DNA of 64,000 bases from JACCTU01 sp963848525 (lineage in GTDB: Bacteria; Actinomycetota; Thermoleophilia; Gaiellales; Gaiellaceae), in NCBI GenBank assembly GCA_963848525.1, contig CAWKDZ010000002.1:496001-560000 (forward strand), given 5' to 3'. The notes under the pieces were generated by a model that was given only the letters and a program-made list of their open reading frames with translations, searched no databases and was not told the DNA's origin. The position numbers and the translations under genes were made by a program. Every line of letters starts with the position of its first letter. Positions within the stretch are counted from its first letter, which is position 1. Below, piece by piece: positions 27,339 to 35,150 of the stretch.

Positions 27339-28439
27339 CTACTGGTTCTTGCCGAGGGCCCGGGCGACGTCCGTGACCGAAAGCAGGCCGACGAGCCGGC
27401 CGCCATCGAGGACGAGACCACGACCGACGCCCTCGCCGAGGCCGAAGAGCACCTGCTCGAGCGGCTCGTCGGCGTCGAGCTGCGGCACGTCGGCGAGGTC
27501 GAGCATGCAGTCGTGCACCGTGCGCTCGTCCCATTCGCCTCTCGGCACCTGCGCGATGCGGCGGAAGGGCAGCAGTCCTACGGCGCGGCCGTCCTCGACG
27601 ACCGGATACGTCGTGTGGCGGTGCGTCCAGACGACGGAGTCCATCAGCTCGCCGATCGTCTGCTCGGGCCGCACCGTCACCGGGTCGCGGATCATCAGGT
27701 CGCGGACCCGCAGGCCGCCGAGGGCGTCGCGGACGACGAGGTACCGCGCCTCGCTCGAAGCGGCGCTGAGCAGGAACCAGCCCATGAAGGCGATCCAGAG
27801 GCCACCGGTCGCGTCGGCCCAGAAGAAGAGCGCGACGCCGCCGGCGATGAAGAGGTAGCCGAAGCCCCGGCCGATCCCGGCCGCGATGCGGGTCGCCCAG
27901 GCGAAGTCGTCCCTCGCGGCCCAGAGCAGCGAGCGGAGCACGCGCCCGCCGTCCAGCGGTAGCGCCGGCAGCAGGTTGAAGACCAGGAGCGCGAGGTTGA
28001 TGTACCCCAGCCATGCAACGACGCCGTCGACCTCGTGCGCGCCGGTGATCAGGATCGCGCCGCCGACGAACGCGAGCCCGAGCAGCAGCGAGACGGCCGG
28101 GCCGGCGATCGCGATCCGGAACTCCGCGCCCGCCGATCGGAACATCCCGTGAAACTTGGCGACCCCGCCGAACAGCCAGAGCGTGATCCCCTCGATCTCC
28201 ATTCCCTCGCGTCGCGCCTGGAACGCGTGCCCGAGCTCGTGCAGGAGCAGCGACGCGAAGAAGACTGCCGCGGCCACGAGTGCCATGACGACGTACGTGC
28301 CGTCGGCGAGACCGGGGTTCTGGTCGGGGAAGACGCCGGTCGCGAGCGACCAGACGATCAGCGCGAAGACGATCAGCCACGTCCAGTTGATCCCGATCTC
28401 GATCCCGGCGATGCGGCCGAGGCGGATGCTGGAGTTCAC
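27339..28439 (-). CDS. Site-2 protease family zinc metalloprotease with CBS domains
   Basis: 366 residues. M50B intramembrane protease: HELGH (H67, E68, H71) in the second helix and the third zinc ligand D163 in LPALPLDGGR. About six membrane helices are followed by two CBS domains (VRDLMIRDPVTVRPEQT and LLSVTDVARAL). Probably cleaves a membrane-bound regulator; CBS pairs usually sense adenine nucleotides. GTG start overlaps the methyltransferase stop (GTGA). It ends 4 nt from the convergent glycosyltransferase-like gene. Confidence 0.9.
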   Translation of the reverse strand: MNSSIRLGRIAGIEIGINWTWLIVFALIVWSLATGVFPDQNPGLADGTYVVMALVAAAVFFASLLLHELGHAFQARREGMEIEGITLWLFGGVAKFHGMFRSAGAEFRIAIAGPAVSLLLGLAFVGGAILITGAHEVDGVVAWLGYINLALLVFNLLPALPLDGGRVLRSLLWAARDDFAWATRIAAGIGRGFGYLFIAGGVALFFWADATGGLWIAFMGWFLLSAASSEARYLVVRDALGGLRVRDLMIRDPVTVRPEQTIGELMDSVVWTHRHTTYPVVEDGRAVGLLPFRRIAQVPRGEWDERTVHDCMLDLADVPQLDADEPLEQVLFGLGEGVGRGLVLDGGRLVGLLSVTDVARALGKNQ

Positions 28440-29182
28440 GCGGCCGTCCCGACCGCGACGAGCCAGTCGAGGTCCGAGCGCACCGTCGCCGGAAGCGTGC
28501 GCTCGGCTTCGGCGAGGCCACGCTCGAACTCGTCCTCGTCGATCAGCTGGAGCGTCGAGATATGCCGCGCGCGCAGGCGTTCGAGCGCCTGCTCGCGCTC
28601 GAGCTCGACGCGCTGGCGGATCGACTCGGTCTCAACCCCGTCGAAGCCCGCCGCGCCGAGCTCGTCAATGAGCGCGTCCCGCTCTGGGAAGCGCGCGCGG
28701 TCGATCCGCTCGAGGGACGGCAGGTACGCGTTCAGCCAGTACGCGTCGAAGTGCGTCGAGTCAAAGGTGACGACCGCGACGCGTCCGCCCGGCGAGAGCA
28801 CGCGCCGCGCCTCGGCGAACGCCTGACCACGGTCGACGAGGTGGACGACGAGCCAGAGCACGACGCGCTCGAACCAGCCGTCCTTGAACGGCAACGACTC
28901 GGCCTGCGCCTCCTTGAACGCGACGCCGCGCGGGGCCTTCCGGCGCGCGACGGCCAGCATTTCGGGCGAAGCGTCGACGCCCCAGACCTTGGCGCCTGCG
29001 CGCTCGGCGAGCGCGACGCTCAGCCGCCCGGTGCCGCAGCCGACGTCGAGCACGCGCCGGCCCCGCAGGTCGGCCAGCTGCTCGACGACGCCGTAGACCT
29101 CCCACCAGTTGTCGTCCACAGGCCGGAGGACGTCGTAGACGGCTGCGAGCTGCGAGAAGTCAGGCGCCGGCGTCGAGCTCAT
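28436..29182 (-). CDS. Class I SAM-dependent methyltransferase
   Basis: 248 residues. SAM-binding motif RVLDVGCGTGRLSVALAE near residue 43, acidic motif VWGVDASPEMLAVA, post-motif AESLPFKDGWFERVVLW and VLSPGGRVAVVTFD, i.e. the UbiE/Methyltransf_11 fold. Substrate cannot be predicted. The start overlaps the DUF2007-type gene by 23 bp and the stop overlaps the site-2 protease gene, so it sits inside a coupled operon. Confidence 0.85.
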   Translation of the reverse strand: MSSTPAPDFSQLAAVYDVLRPVDDNWWEVYGVVEQLADLRGRRVLDVGCGTGRLSVALAERAGAKVWGVDASPEMLAVARRKAPRGVAFKEAQAESLPFKDGWFERVVLWLVVHLVDRGQAFAEARRVLSPGGRVAVVTFDSTHFDAYWLNAYLPSLERIDRARFPERDALIDELGAAGFDGVETESIRQRVELEREQALERLRARHISTLQLIDEDEFERGLAEAERTLPATVRSDLDWLVAVGTAA

Positions 29183-29372
29183 CCGGCTCGGTCATCGCCT
29201 CGATCGCCTCCTGCGCGTCGTCGACGGATGCCTCCGGCACCAGCACCTGGAGCGCGTCGGCCTCGTCCTCGGTCTCGAGCTCGGACGGGATCCCGGCCTC
29301 GGTCAGGATCGCCTGGATCTCCTCCGCCTCGGTCGCGTCGGCCGCGACCGCCACCCGAACCATCCCTGTCAT
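29160..29372 (-). CDS. Small DUF2007-like protein
   Basis: 70 residues, MTGMVRVAVAADATEAEEIQ and ILTEAGIPSELETED, resembling DUF2007 (putative signal-transducing) proteins that have a short ferredoxin-like fold. Strongly acidic. ATG at 29372 overlaps the rnz stop (ATGA). Function unknown. Confidence 0.6.
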   Translation of the reverse strand: MTGMVRVAVAADATEAEEIQAILTEAGIPSELETEDEADALQVLVPEASVDDAQEAIEAMTEPDELDAGA

Positions 29373-30358
29373 GCCGGCTCCTCGCTGGGAGAAGGCGATT
29401 GTACGCGCCGCACGGCTGCTCCTCCCTTGACCAGGCGCGGCGCGCCCCGCTCGGCGAAGGGCACCTCGACGACGTCGAAGTCGCGCGGAACCACGGTCTC
29501 CGAGAAGATCGCCTGCGCCTCCTCCGCGATCTCCGACCCGAAGTAGCGGCTCGAGAGGTGCGTGAGCACGAGCAGAGTGACGTCGGCGTCGCGGGCCACC
29601 TCCGCGGCCTGCGCCGCGGTCGAGTGGAGCGTCTCGACGGCCCGCTCGCGCTCCTCCTCGGCGAACGTCGCCTCGTGCACGAGCACGTCGGCCCCCCGGG
29701 CGGCCTCGACGACCGTCGGCGCCGGCGCGGTGTCGCCCGCCAGCACCACCTTGCGCCCGGGCCGCGGCGCGCCGACGACGGCGTCCGGCGTGATCACGCG
29801 GCCGTCCGGCAGCGTCACCGCCTCGCCGCGCTGGAGGGTGCCCCGTTCGGGGCCGATCGGGATCCCGAGCGCCTCTGCCGCGTCGGCGTCGAACCGCCCG
29901 GGCCTCGGCGTCTCGACGAGGGCGTAGCCGACCGAAGCGAGACCATGGTTCTGGGCGAAGGCTTCGAGCCGGTACTCGCCGCGGTCGAGCACGTCGCCCG
30001 GCCGGACGGTCACGAGCTCGTACGGGTACGTCAGCTTCCCGAAGATCCGCCGCAGCGAGCCGAAGAGCTCGCTCAGCCCCGGCGGCCCGTGGATCGTGAT
30101 CGGAAGCTCCCGCCCGCGCAGCGCGAAGGTCTTGAGCATCCCGGGCAGGCCGAGGTAGTGGTCGGCGTGGTAGTGCGTCAGGAAGATCTCGGCGAGCTCG
30201 ACGAGCCCGACGGACGAGCGCAGCAGCTGGCGCTGCGTTCCCTCGGCGCAGTCGAAGAGCAGCCGCTCGCCGCCGCGCCGGACGAGGATCGCCGTCGGCG
30301 CGCGCTGGGCGGTCGGCATCGATCCGGACGTGCCGAGGAAGACCAGGTCGAGGTCCAC
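29369..30358 (-). CDS. rnz: Ribonuclease Z
   Basis: Metallo-beta-lactamase-fold endonuclease that trims tRNA 3' ends. 329 residues with FLGTSGSMPTAQRAPTA at the N-terminus, the zinc motif LTHYHADHYLGLPG near residue 61, HGPPGL, VLAGDTAP and the C-terminal HEATFAEEE and LTHLSSRY motifs. GTG start at 30358, 21 nt after the SOS-controlled LysM gene, on the same strand. Confidence 0.94.
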   Translation of the reverse strand: MDLDLVFLGTSGSMPTAQRAPTAILVRRGGERLLFDCAEGTQRQLLRSSVGLVELAEIFLTHYHADHYLGLPGMLKTFALRGRELPITIHGPPGLSELFGSLRRIFGKLTYPYELVTVRPGDVLDRGEYRLEAFAQNHGLASVGYALVETPRPGRFDADAAEALGIPIGPERGTLQRGEAVTLPDGRVITPDAVVGAPRPGRKVVLAGDTAPAPTVVEAARGADVLVHEATFAEEERERAVETLHSTAAQAAEVARDADVTLLVLTHLSSRYFGSEIAEEAQAIFSETVVPRDFDVVEVPFAERGAPRLVKGGAAVRRVQSPSPSEEPA

Positions 30359-30379
30359 CCGGCGAGTCTAGAAGCGGCT

Positions 30380-30619
30380 CTAGGGCAGGACGAGCCTCTG
30401 CCCCGCCACGATCGCGCCGCCCCTGATGCCGTTCCGCTGCGAGATCTTCCACACGCCCGCGCGCGGGTCGCCGCCGTAGCGCGCGGTTGCGATCGACCAG
30501 ACCGTGTCGCCGCGCTGCACGACGTACACGCGCTCAGGCCCGGCCGCGGTCGAGGCCCGGGCGACCACGGCCCAGGCGACCGCCACGACGAGGGCGAGGA
30601 CGACGATCCTGGCGAACAT
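30380..30619 (-). CDS. LysM-domain protein, YneA/ChiZ-like SOS-controlled division suppressor candidate
   Basis: 79 residues: a single N-terminal membrane anchor (IVVLALVVAVAWAVVARAS) and one LysM domain (VYVVQRGDTVWSIATARYGG ... AGQRLVLP) that should bind peptidoglycan. Size and layout match YneA of Bacillus and the LysM part of mycobacterial ChiZ, SOS-induced proteins that halt cell division. Its promoter carries two perfect actinobacterial LexA palindromes. The ATG at 30619 coincides with the predicted transcription start (leaderless); the ATG at 30631 overlaps the -10 box and is rejected. Functional link to SOS is inferred from these sites. Confidence 0.8.
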   Translation of the reverse strand: MFARIVVLALVVAVAWAVVARASTAAGPERVYVVQRGDTVWSIATARYGGDPRAGVWKISQRNGIRGGAIVAGQRLVLP

Positions 30620-30656
30620 ACGTTCGAGCATACCCGAACGTCTGTTCGCATGTCAA
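30613..30656 (-). promoter_or_regulatory. SOS promoter with two LexA boxes
   Basis: Minus strand: -35 TTGACA (30651-30656), 18-nt spacer, -10 TATGCT (30627-30632), predicted start at 30619-30620. Two CGAAC-N4-GTTCG palindromes, the actinobacterial LexA operator: one at 30635-30648 inside the spacer and one at 30613-30626 covering the start site and first codons. Both would block RNA polymerase. Confidence 0.82.
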
Positions 30657-30657
30657 A

Positions 30658-32142
30658 TCAGCGGAAGAGGCTGCTCCGCTCGGGGTTCATCGCCGCCCGG
30701 AGCTCGACCAGGGGCCGTCCGGAGACCCGCACGCGAAGGGGCTTGTAGGCACGGAGGGCGTACGCCTTCCCGGCCACGCGGACGGTCGCACCCTCCTCGG
30801 CGCTGACGGTGACCAGGCCCGGCCTGCGAGCGACCTTCGCCCCCACGACCTTCTCGGTGTGCCGCCAGGCGACGGGGTCGTCGGTGCAGCCCGTGTGCAC
30901 GGCTGAGCGCACGGTCTCCCAGGCCGGTCGCCGCGTCCGGTCGGCCCGGACGAGCGCGGCCTGCCACCGGTCGAGGTTCGGCTCGTCGACGAGGCCGAAG
31001 AAGAGCAGCTCGTCCACGGAGGGGTCGCACGCGATCTGGCTGACGAGCTCGCCGTAGATCTGCGCCTGGGCGCGCTCGGTCGTCGTCTTGACGCTCTCGC
31101 GGCCGTAGTACGCGCGGCGGGACGCCGTCGGGATCGCGACCTGCCAGCCGACCTCGTCGAGCTTGAACGTCAGCGGGGGCAGCTCGGGCTCCGGTTCCGG
31201 CCGCGGCTCGGGTGCAGGCTCCGGCGGCGGCTCCGGTCCGGGCACCGGCGGCAGCGCGGGCGGCCCGATCGGCGGGACGATCGGCGGCACCGGCTCCTGG
31301 GCGCGAACCGGGTGCGGCTGCGGGCCCTCGGCGAACGTCGGTTGCGCCGTGTCGTGGAACGCGTCCCAGATCGCCTGCTTGATCCGGTCGAGGTTCGCCA
31401 CGCCGGCGTTCGGCCAGGCGTAGCCCTTGGCGAGCGGGTCGCGGTCGCGCGCCGGGTACGGGTGGAAGCCGAAGACGTCCATCAGCGGCTTGTTCCGCGC
31501 CATCCGTCCGTACCCGATCCCGAGCTCGCGGATGAACGTGACCGGCGAGTGCGAGACGTTGCTCTTCGCGTTCGGCATGTCGTTGCCGCGCGGCGAGAGG
31601 CCGACCCCGACGACCGTGAGCTTCGGGTTCACCTCCTTGAGCGCGTCGTACGAGCGCGCCAGGAAGCCGGCGAAGGCGATGCCCGAGACGCCGCGTCCCC
31701 GGCTGTCGTACTGCGGCTGCCAGAACCGCGTCAGGTTGGGCTCGTTGCCGACGACGTACTCGGTCACCTGCGGGTACGTCCACGCGAGCTTCTGGAGCCA
31801 GGCCGTGAACTGATCGAGCGCCTGCGGCGAGCTCGTGATCGCGCGGGCCTTGCCGACGTGGATCCCGAGCGAGATGTGGATGCCGAGCGCCTCGGCCTTC
31901 GGGATCGAGCGGTCGAGGAACGGCTTCTCGACGATCTCGGTCGGCCGAGCCGGGTCCCAGTTGACCGTCATCTTGTTCGTGGTCAGGCCGGCGGCTGCGA
32001 GCTCGGAGAAGAACCACGCGCCGCCGTCGTCGTCGTACTTGCCGCGGTCGTCGGAGACGCCGAAGATCGGGTACGCGGCCGCGCTCGTGGCCAGGACGAG
32101 CGCCCCACACGCAACGGCGAATGTCGTCAGTAAGCGGCTCAT
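30658..32142 (-). CDS. Secreted glycoside hydrolase-like TIM-barrel protein with Pro/Glu-rich insert
   Basis: 494 residues. Signal peptide LLTTFAVACGALVLATSAAA. A clan GH-A-like barrel: the putative acid/base E134 is in YVVGNEPNLTRFW, and the putative nucleophile E330 in KLDEVGW. Between them, at about residues 283-324, lies a run of Pro and Glu (PPEPAPEPRPEPEPELPP type) that interrupts the barrel. A C-terminal beta domain (VSAEEGATVRVAGKAY) ends the protein. Substrate not predictable; related sequences are common, uncharacterised secreted proteins in this group. The stop is 2 nt from the LysM -35 box. Confidence 0.65.
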   Translation of the reverse strand: MSRLLTTFAVACGALVLATSAAAYPIFGVSDDRGKYDDDGGAWFFSELAAAGLTTNKMTVNWDPARPTEIVEKPFLDRSIPKAEALGIHISLGIHVGKARAITSSPQALDQFTAWLQKLAWTYPQVTEYVVGNEPNLTRFWQPQYDSRGRGVSGIAFAGFLARSYDALKEVNPKLTVVGVGLSPRGNDMPNAKSNVSHSPVTFIRELGIGYGRMARNKPLMDVFGFHPYPARDRDPLAKGYAWPNAGVANLDRIKQAIWDAFHDTAQPTFAEGPQPHPVRAQEPVPPIVPPIGPPALPPVPGPEPPPEPAPEPRPEPEPELPPLTFKLDEVGWQVAIPTASRRAYYGRESVKTTTERAQAQIYGELVSQIACDPSVDELLFFGLVDEPNLDRWQAALVRADRTRRPAWETVRSAVHTGCTDDPVAWRHTEKVVGAKVARRPGLVTVSAEEGATVRVAGKAYALRAYKPLRVRVSGRPLVELRAAMNPERSSLFR

Positions 32143-32175
32143 TCCCCTCGTCCTCGGCCGGAACGGCGCGGGACC

Positions 32176-33201
32176 TTAACGGGATTCGACCACAGCGTCG
32201 AGGAGCCTGTAACTACCGAATCGGACAGGATCGTCCGTCGGCAGGCCCGTCTCCGCCGCAGTCGCCTCGACGGCCTCGCGAGCCTCCTCCTCGTCCAGGA
32301 ACCGCGTGTTCAGCGCCACGCAGGCGACCTTCGCCGGCCGGAGCGGCAGCGACAGCCGCTCGTGGAGCTCGACGAGCTCGACGAGGCCGGGCAGCGGGTG
32401 GCCCGGGTACCCCTCGACCTCGGTCGTCCCGGCCATGTGGCAGAGCACGAGCTGATGCGGCGCGCTCCCGTGCATCAGCCCGAGTGTGACGCCCGAATAG
32501 GCCGGATGGACGATCGAGCCCTGGCCCTCGACCATCAGCAGGTCGGTGCCGCCGCGCCGGTAGCCCTCGACGACGAGCTGCTCCGCCGCGCCGGCGATGA
32601 AGTCCGAGACGACCGCGTCGACGGCGATCCCCCAGCCGGCGATCGCGATGCCCGTCTGGCCGGTCGGGACGAACTGCGATGCGAGCCCGCGTGCGCGTGC
32701 CGCGCGGTCGAGCTCGAGCGAGACGGTCATCTTCCCGATCGCGCAGTCGGAGCCCACGGTCAGCACGGTCGTCGCGTCGAGCTGGAGGTTCTCGCCCGTC
32801 GGCACGTTCAGGTCCGCGGGCGGCTTGCGCAGGTCGCGCAGCTCGACGCCGTGGCGCGCCGCGAGCTCCGTCAGCTCGGGGTCCTCCGAGACGAACTCGT
32901 GCAGCCCGTTCTCGAGGTCGAGACCCTTGGCGATCGCGCTCTTCAGCAGCTCGCGCCACGCCGGCGGGAAGCGGCCGCCCTGCGTCGCGACGCCGACGAG
33001 CGCGGTCGTCGGGTTGAAGCAGAGCGCGTCGTTGACCGTCGCGACGACCGGGATCCCGTCGTACGTCTCGCCCGCGTGCGTCGAGTCGAGGATCGCGACG
33101 ACCCGCTCCGTGCCGTACTTGAGGACCCCCCGCGCCGTCTTCCCGTGGTGTGGGTCCTCCGAGTGGCCCTCAGCGAGGATCAGATACCGCTTCTCGGACA
33201 C
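32176..33201 (-). CDS. dgcN: DUF1611 protein, DgcN-like D-glutamate N-acetyltransferase
   Basis: 341 residues of the DUF1611 family. N-terminal Rossmann-like part (ILDSTHAGETYDGIPVVA), linker, and a P-loop-like C-terminal part (TVGSDCAIGKMTVSLELDRA) with FVPTGQTGIAIAGWG and MVEGQGSIVHPAYSGVTLG. DgcN of marine Proteobacteria and haloarchaea acetylates D-glutamate; the partner DgcA racemises the product. The neighbouring enolase-superfamily gene matches DgcA and overlaps it by 32 bp, supporting a two-gene pathway. Assignment rests on family and context. Confidence 0.72.
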   Translation of the reverse strand: MSEKRYLILAEGHSEDPHHGKTARGVLKYGTERVVAILDSTHAGETYDGIPVVATVNDALCFNPTTALVGVATQGGRFPPAWRELLKSAIAKGLDLENGLHEFVSEDPELTELAARHGVELRDLRKPPADLNVPTGENLQLDATTVLTVGSDCAIGKMTVSLELDRAARARGLASQFVPTGQTGIAIAGWGIAVDAVVSDFIAGAAEQLVVEGYRRGGTDLLMVEGQGSIVHPAYSGVTLGLMHGSAPHQLVLCHMAGTTEVEGYPGHPLPGLVELVELHERLSLPLRPAKVACVALNTRFLDEEEAREAVEATAAETGLPTDDPVRFGSYRLLDAVVESR

Positions 33202-34180
33202 CGAGCCCAGGGTCGTTGGACGGTAGCTGGACGCCGTCGACGAGCTCGACGCCCGGCCACGGGTCGTACTCGAGCAGCAGGTTGCCGTCGAGGTCGACGT
33301 AGTCGCAGAGCGACGCGATCTGCGCGCCGGCCGCGATCGAGAGCCCCGACTCGACCATGCAGCCGACCATCACGCCGAGCCCGAGCGCGCGTGCCGCGTG
33401 CGCCATGCGCACTGCCTCGCGGATGCCGCCGGACTTCGCGAGCTTGATGTTGATCCCGTGCGCGCGCTCGGAGCAGGGGACGACCGAGTCGAGCGTGTGA
33501 CAGTCCTCGTCGACGAAGATCGGGACCGGCGAGCGCCGCTTCAGCTCGGGCCCGTCGGAGTCGCCGGCCGGGAGCGGCTGCTCGCAGTACTCGATCTCCA
33601 GCTGCGGGAGGTACTCGAGCGCCTCGTCGAGCGACCAGTACTCGTTCACGTCGACCTGGAGCGGGACGTCGGTCACGGCGCGAACCGCGCGCACGCGTTC
33701 GACGTCGAGGCCGTCGCGCCCGCCGAGCTTCAGCTTGAGACGACGGAAGCGCCGCGCGGCCCGCTCGGCGCGTCGCGCCATGTCGTCCGGGTCGCCCAGC
33801 CCGACCGTCCACGCGGTCGGCGGCCCTTCGCGCCGGAGCCCGAGCAGGCGCCAGACGGGCGTGCCGGTGAGCTTCCCGCACAGGTCGTGCAGGGCCGCGT
33901 CGATCGCGCTGCGCGCGGCGAACTCGCGCCGCGGCAGCCGGTCGAAGATCTCGTCGAGCGCGAACGGGTCGTCGCCGAGCGCGTCGGCGTGCTCCTCGAC
34001 GTAGGCGCGGGCCGACTCGACGGACTCCTCGTAGCGCTCGATCGGCGCGGCCTCGCCGTAGCCGCTGACGCCGTCGTGCCGAAGCTCGAGCTGGCAGAGG
34101 TCGACCTCGTCCGTCGACTCGCGCGCGATCACGAACGTCTCCGCGAGGGGGACGGTGACGATGCTCGCCCGCACTTCCAC
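33170..34180 (-). CDS. dgcA: Enolase-superfamily epimerase, DgcA-like N-acetyl-D-glutamate racemase
   Basis: 336 residues, mandelate racemase/muconate lactonizing enzyme fold of the dipeptide-epimerase type. Visible: capping domain LAETFVIARESTDEVDLCQL, catalytic Lys pair in RRLKLKLGG (near residue 160), metal ligands in LQVDVNEYWSLDEA, YCEQPLP and IFVDEDCHT, and the second Lys in NIKLAKSGGI. GTG at 34180 is preferred; another GTG lies two codons later. Overlaps dgcN by 32 bp. Alternative reading: an L-Ala-D/L-Glu epimerase, which also acts on glutamate-containing substrates. Confidence 0.75.
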   Translation of the reverse strand: MEVRASIVTVPLAETFVIARESTDEVDLCQLELRHDGVSGYGEAAPIERYEESVESARAYVEEHADALGDDPFALDEIFDRLPRREFAARSAIDAALHDLCGKLTGTPVWRLLGLRREGPPTAWTVGLGDPDDMARRAERAARRFRRLKLKLGGRDGLDVERVRAVRAVTDVPLQVDVNEYWSLDEALEYLPQLEIEYCEQPLPAGDSDGPELKRRSPVPIFVDEDCHTLDSVVPCSERAHGINIKLAKSGGIREAVRMAHAARALGLGVMVGCMVESGLSIAAGAQIASLCDYVDLDGNLLLEYDPWPGVELVDGVQLPSNDPGLGVREAVSDPR

Positions 34181-34240
34181 GCCAACAACCCTAGTTCCCG
34201 GACGTCTATCTTCCCGGCACGTCATCGACGAGGGGGAAAA

Positions 34241-35150
34241 ATGAAGGTGGCGACTCTGCTGGCGCTGGTTGGCGCGGTCTTGACCGGCCTGACGATCGCT
34301 CCGGCGACTGCGGCGGCGGTGACCGAATCGACACCAGCCGAGTGCATGCGGGCAGATCTGTTCAGCGGGCTCTCGGCGCTTCACCGTTCCGCCAAGGGCG
34401 GAACGATCCAGCGTGAGCCTGCGTACCGGTTCGCGGACGCGGACATTCCCGCGGGCCAGGAGCCCGACGGTCTCGGGGAACTTCGGCGCAACCATCCCGG
34501 TCTGGTTCCACGTGATCACCGACGGCGCCGAGGGCCGCGTGACCGATCGGCAGATCCGTGACCAGATCGCCGTGCTCAACCTGAGCTTCGGCGGCTTCTA
34601 CGGCGGCGCCGACACGGGCTTCTCGTTCAGGCTCGCCGGCACGACGCGTACGAACAACGCCGAGTGGTTCGCGATGGAGACGTTCGAGGCCGAAGAGGAG
34701 GCCAAGCGCGCACTCCGCCGCGGCGGGCTCGGCACGCTGAACATCTACTCGAACAGCGCGGCCGGATTCCTCGGCTTCGCCTACTTCCCGAAGGACGCGA
34801 AGCGCGTCGACTGGATCGACGGGACCGTCGTCCACTGGGGCTCGCTCCCCGGCGGCTTCATCCCGAACTTCAACCTCGGGTTCACGGCGACGCACGAGGT
34901 CGGTCATTGGCTCGGCCTCTGGCACACGTTCGACTTCGGCTGCCTGGGCCAGGGCGACAAGGTGAACGACACACCGCAGATGCTGGTGCCGACATCGGGC
35001 TGCCCGGCGGGGAAGGACACGTGCCTGAAGGACCCCGGGCTCGACCCGATCCACAACTTCATGGACTACTCGGACGACCCCTGCTACGAGGAGTTCACTC
35101 CCGGCCAGAGTGAGCGCATGCGTCAGCAGTACGTCCACTACCGCTCATGA
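34241..35150 (+). CDS. Secreted M43-family zinc metalloprotease (copy 1), one-base frameshift
   Basis: About 302 residues read across a break. Signal peptide VATLLALVGAVLTGLTIAPATA; catalytic domain from GATIPVWFHVITDG, zinc motif HEVGHWLGLWH, Cys-rich loop, and Met-turn FMDYSDDPC: a pappalysin-like (M43B) protease. The first 80 codons are in another frame; removing one G from the GGGG run at 34475-34478 joins them. GAGGGG precedes the ATG. The stop overlaps the start of the paralogue downstream (ATGA). Confidence 0.85.

Noticed and set aside
30619..30631. Earlier ATG (30631) as the LysM start
   Set aside because: It overlaps the -10 box and would precede the predicted transcription start.
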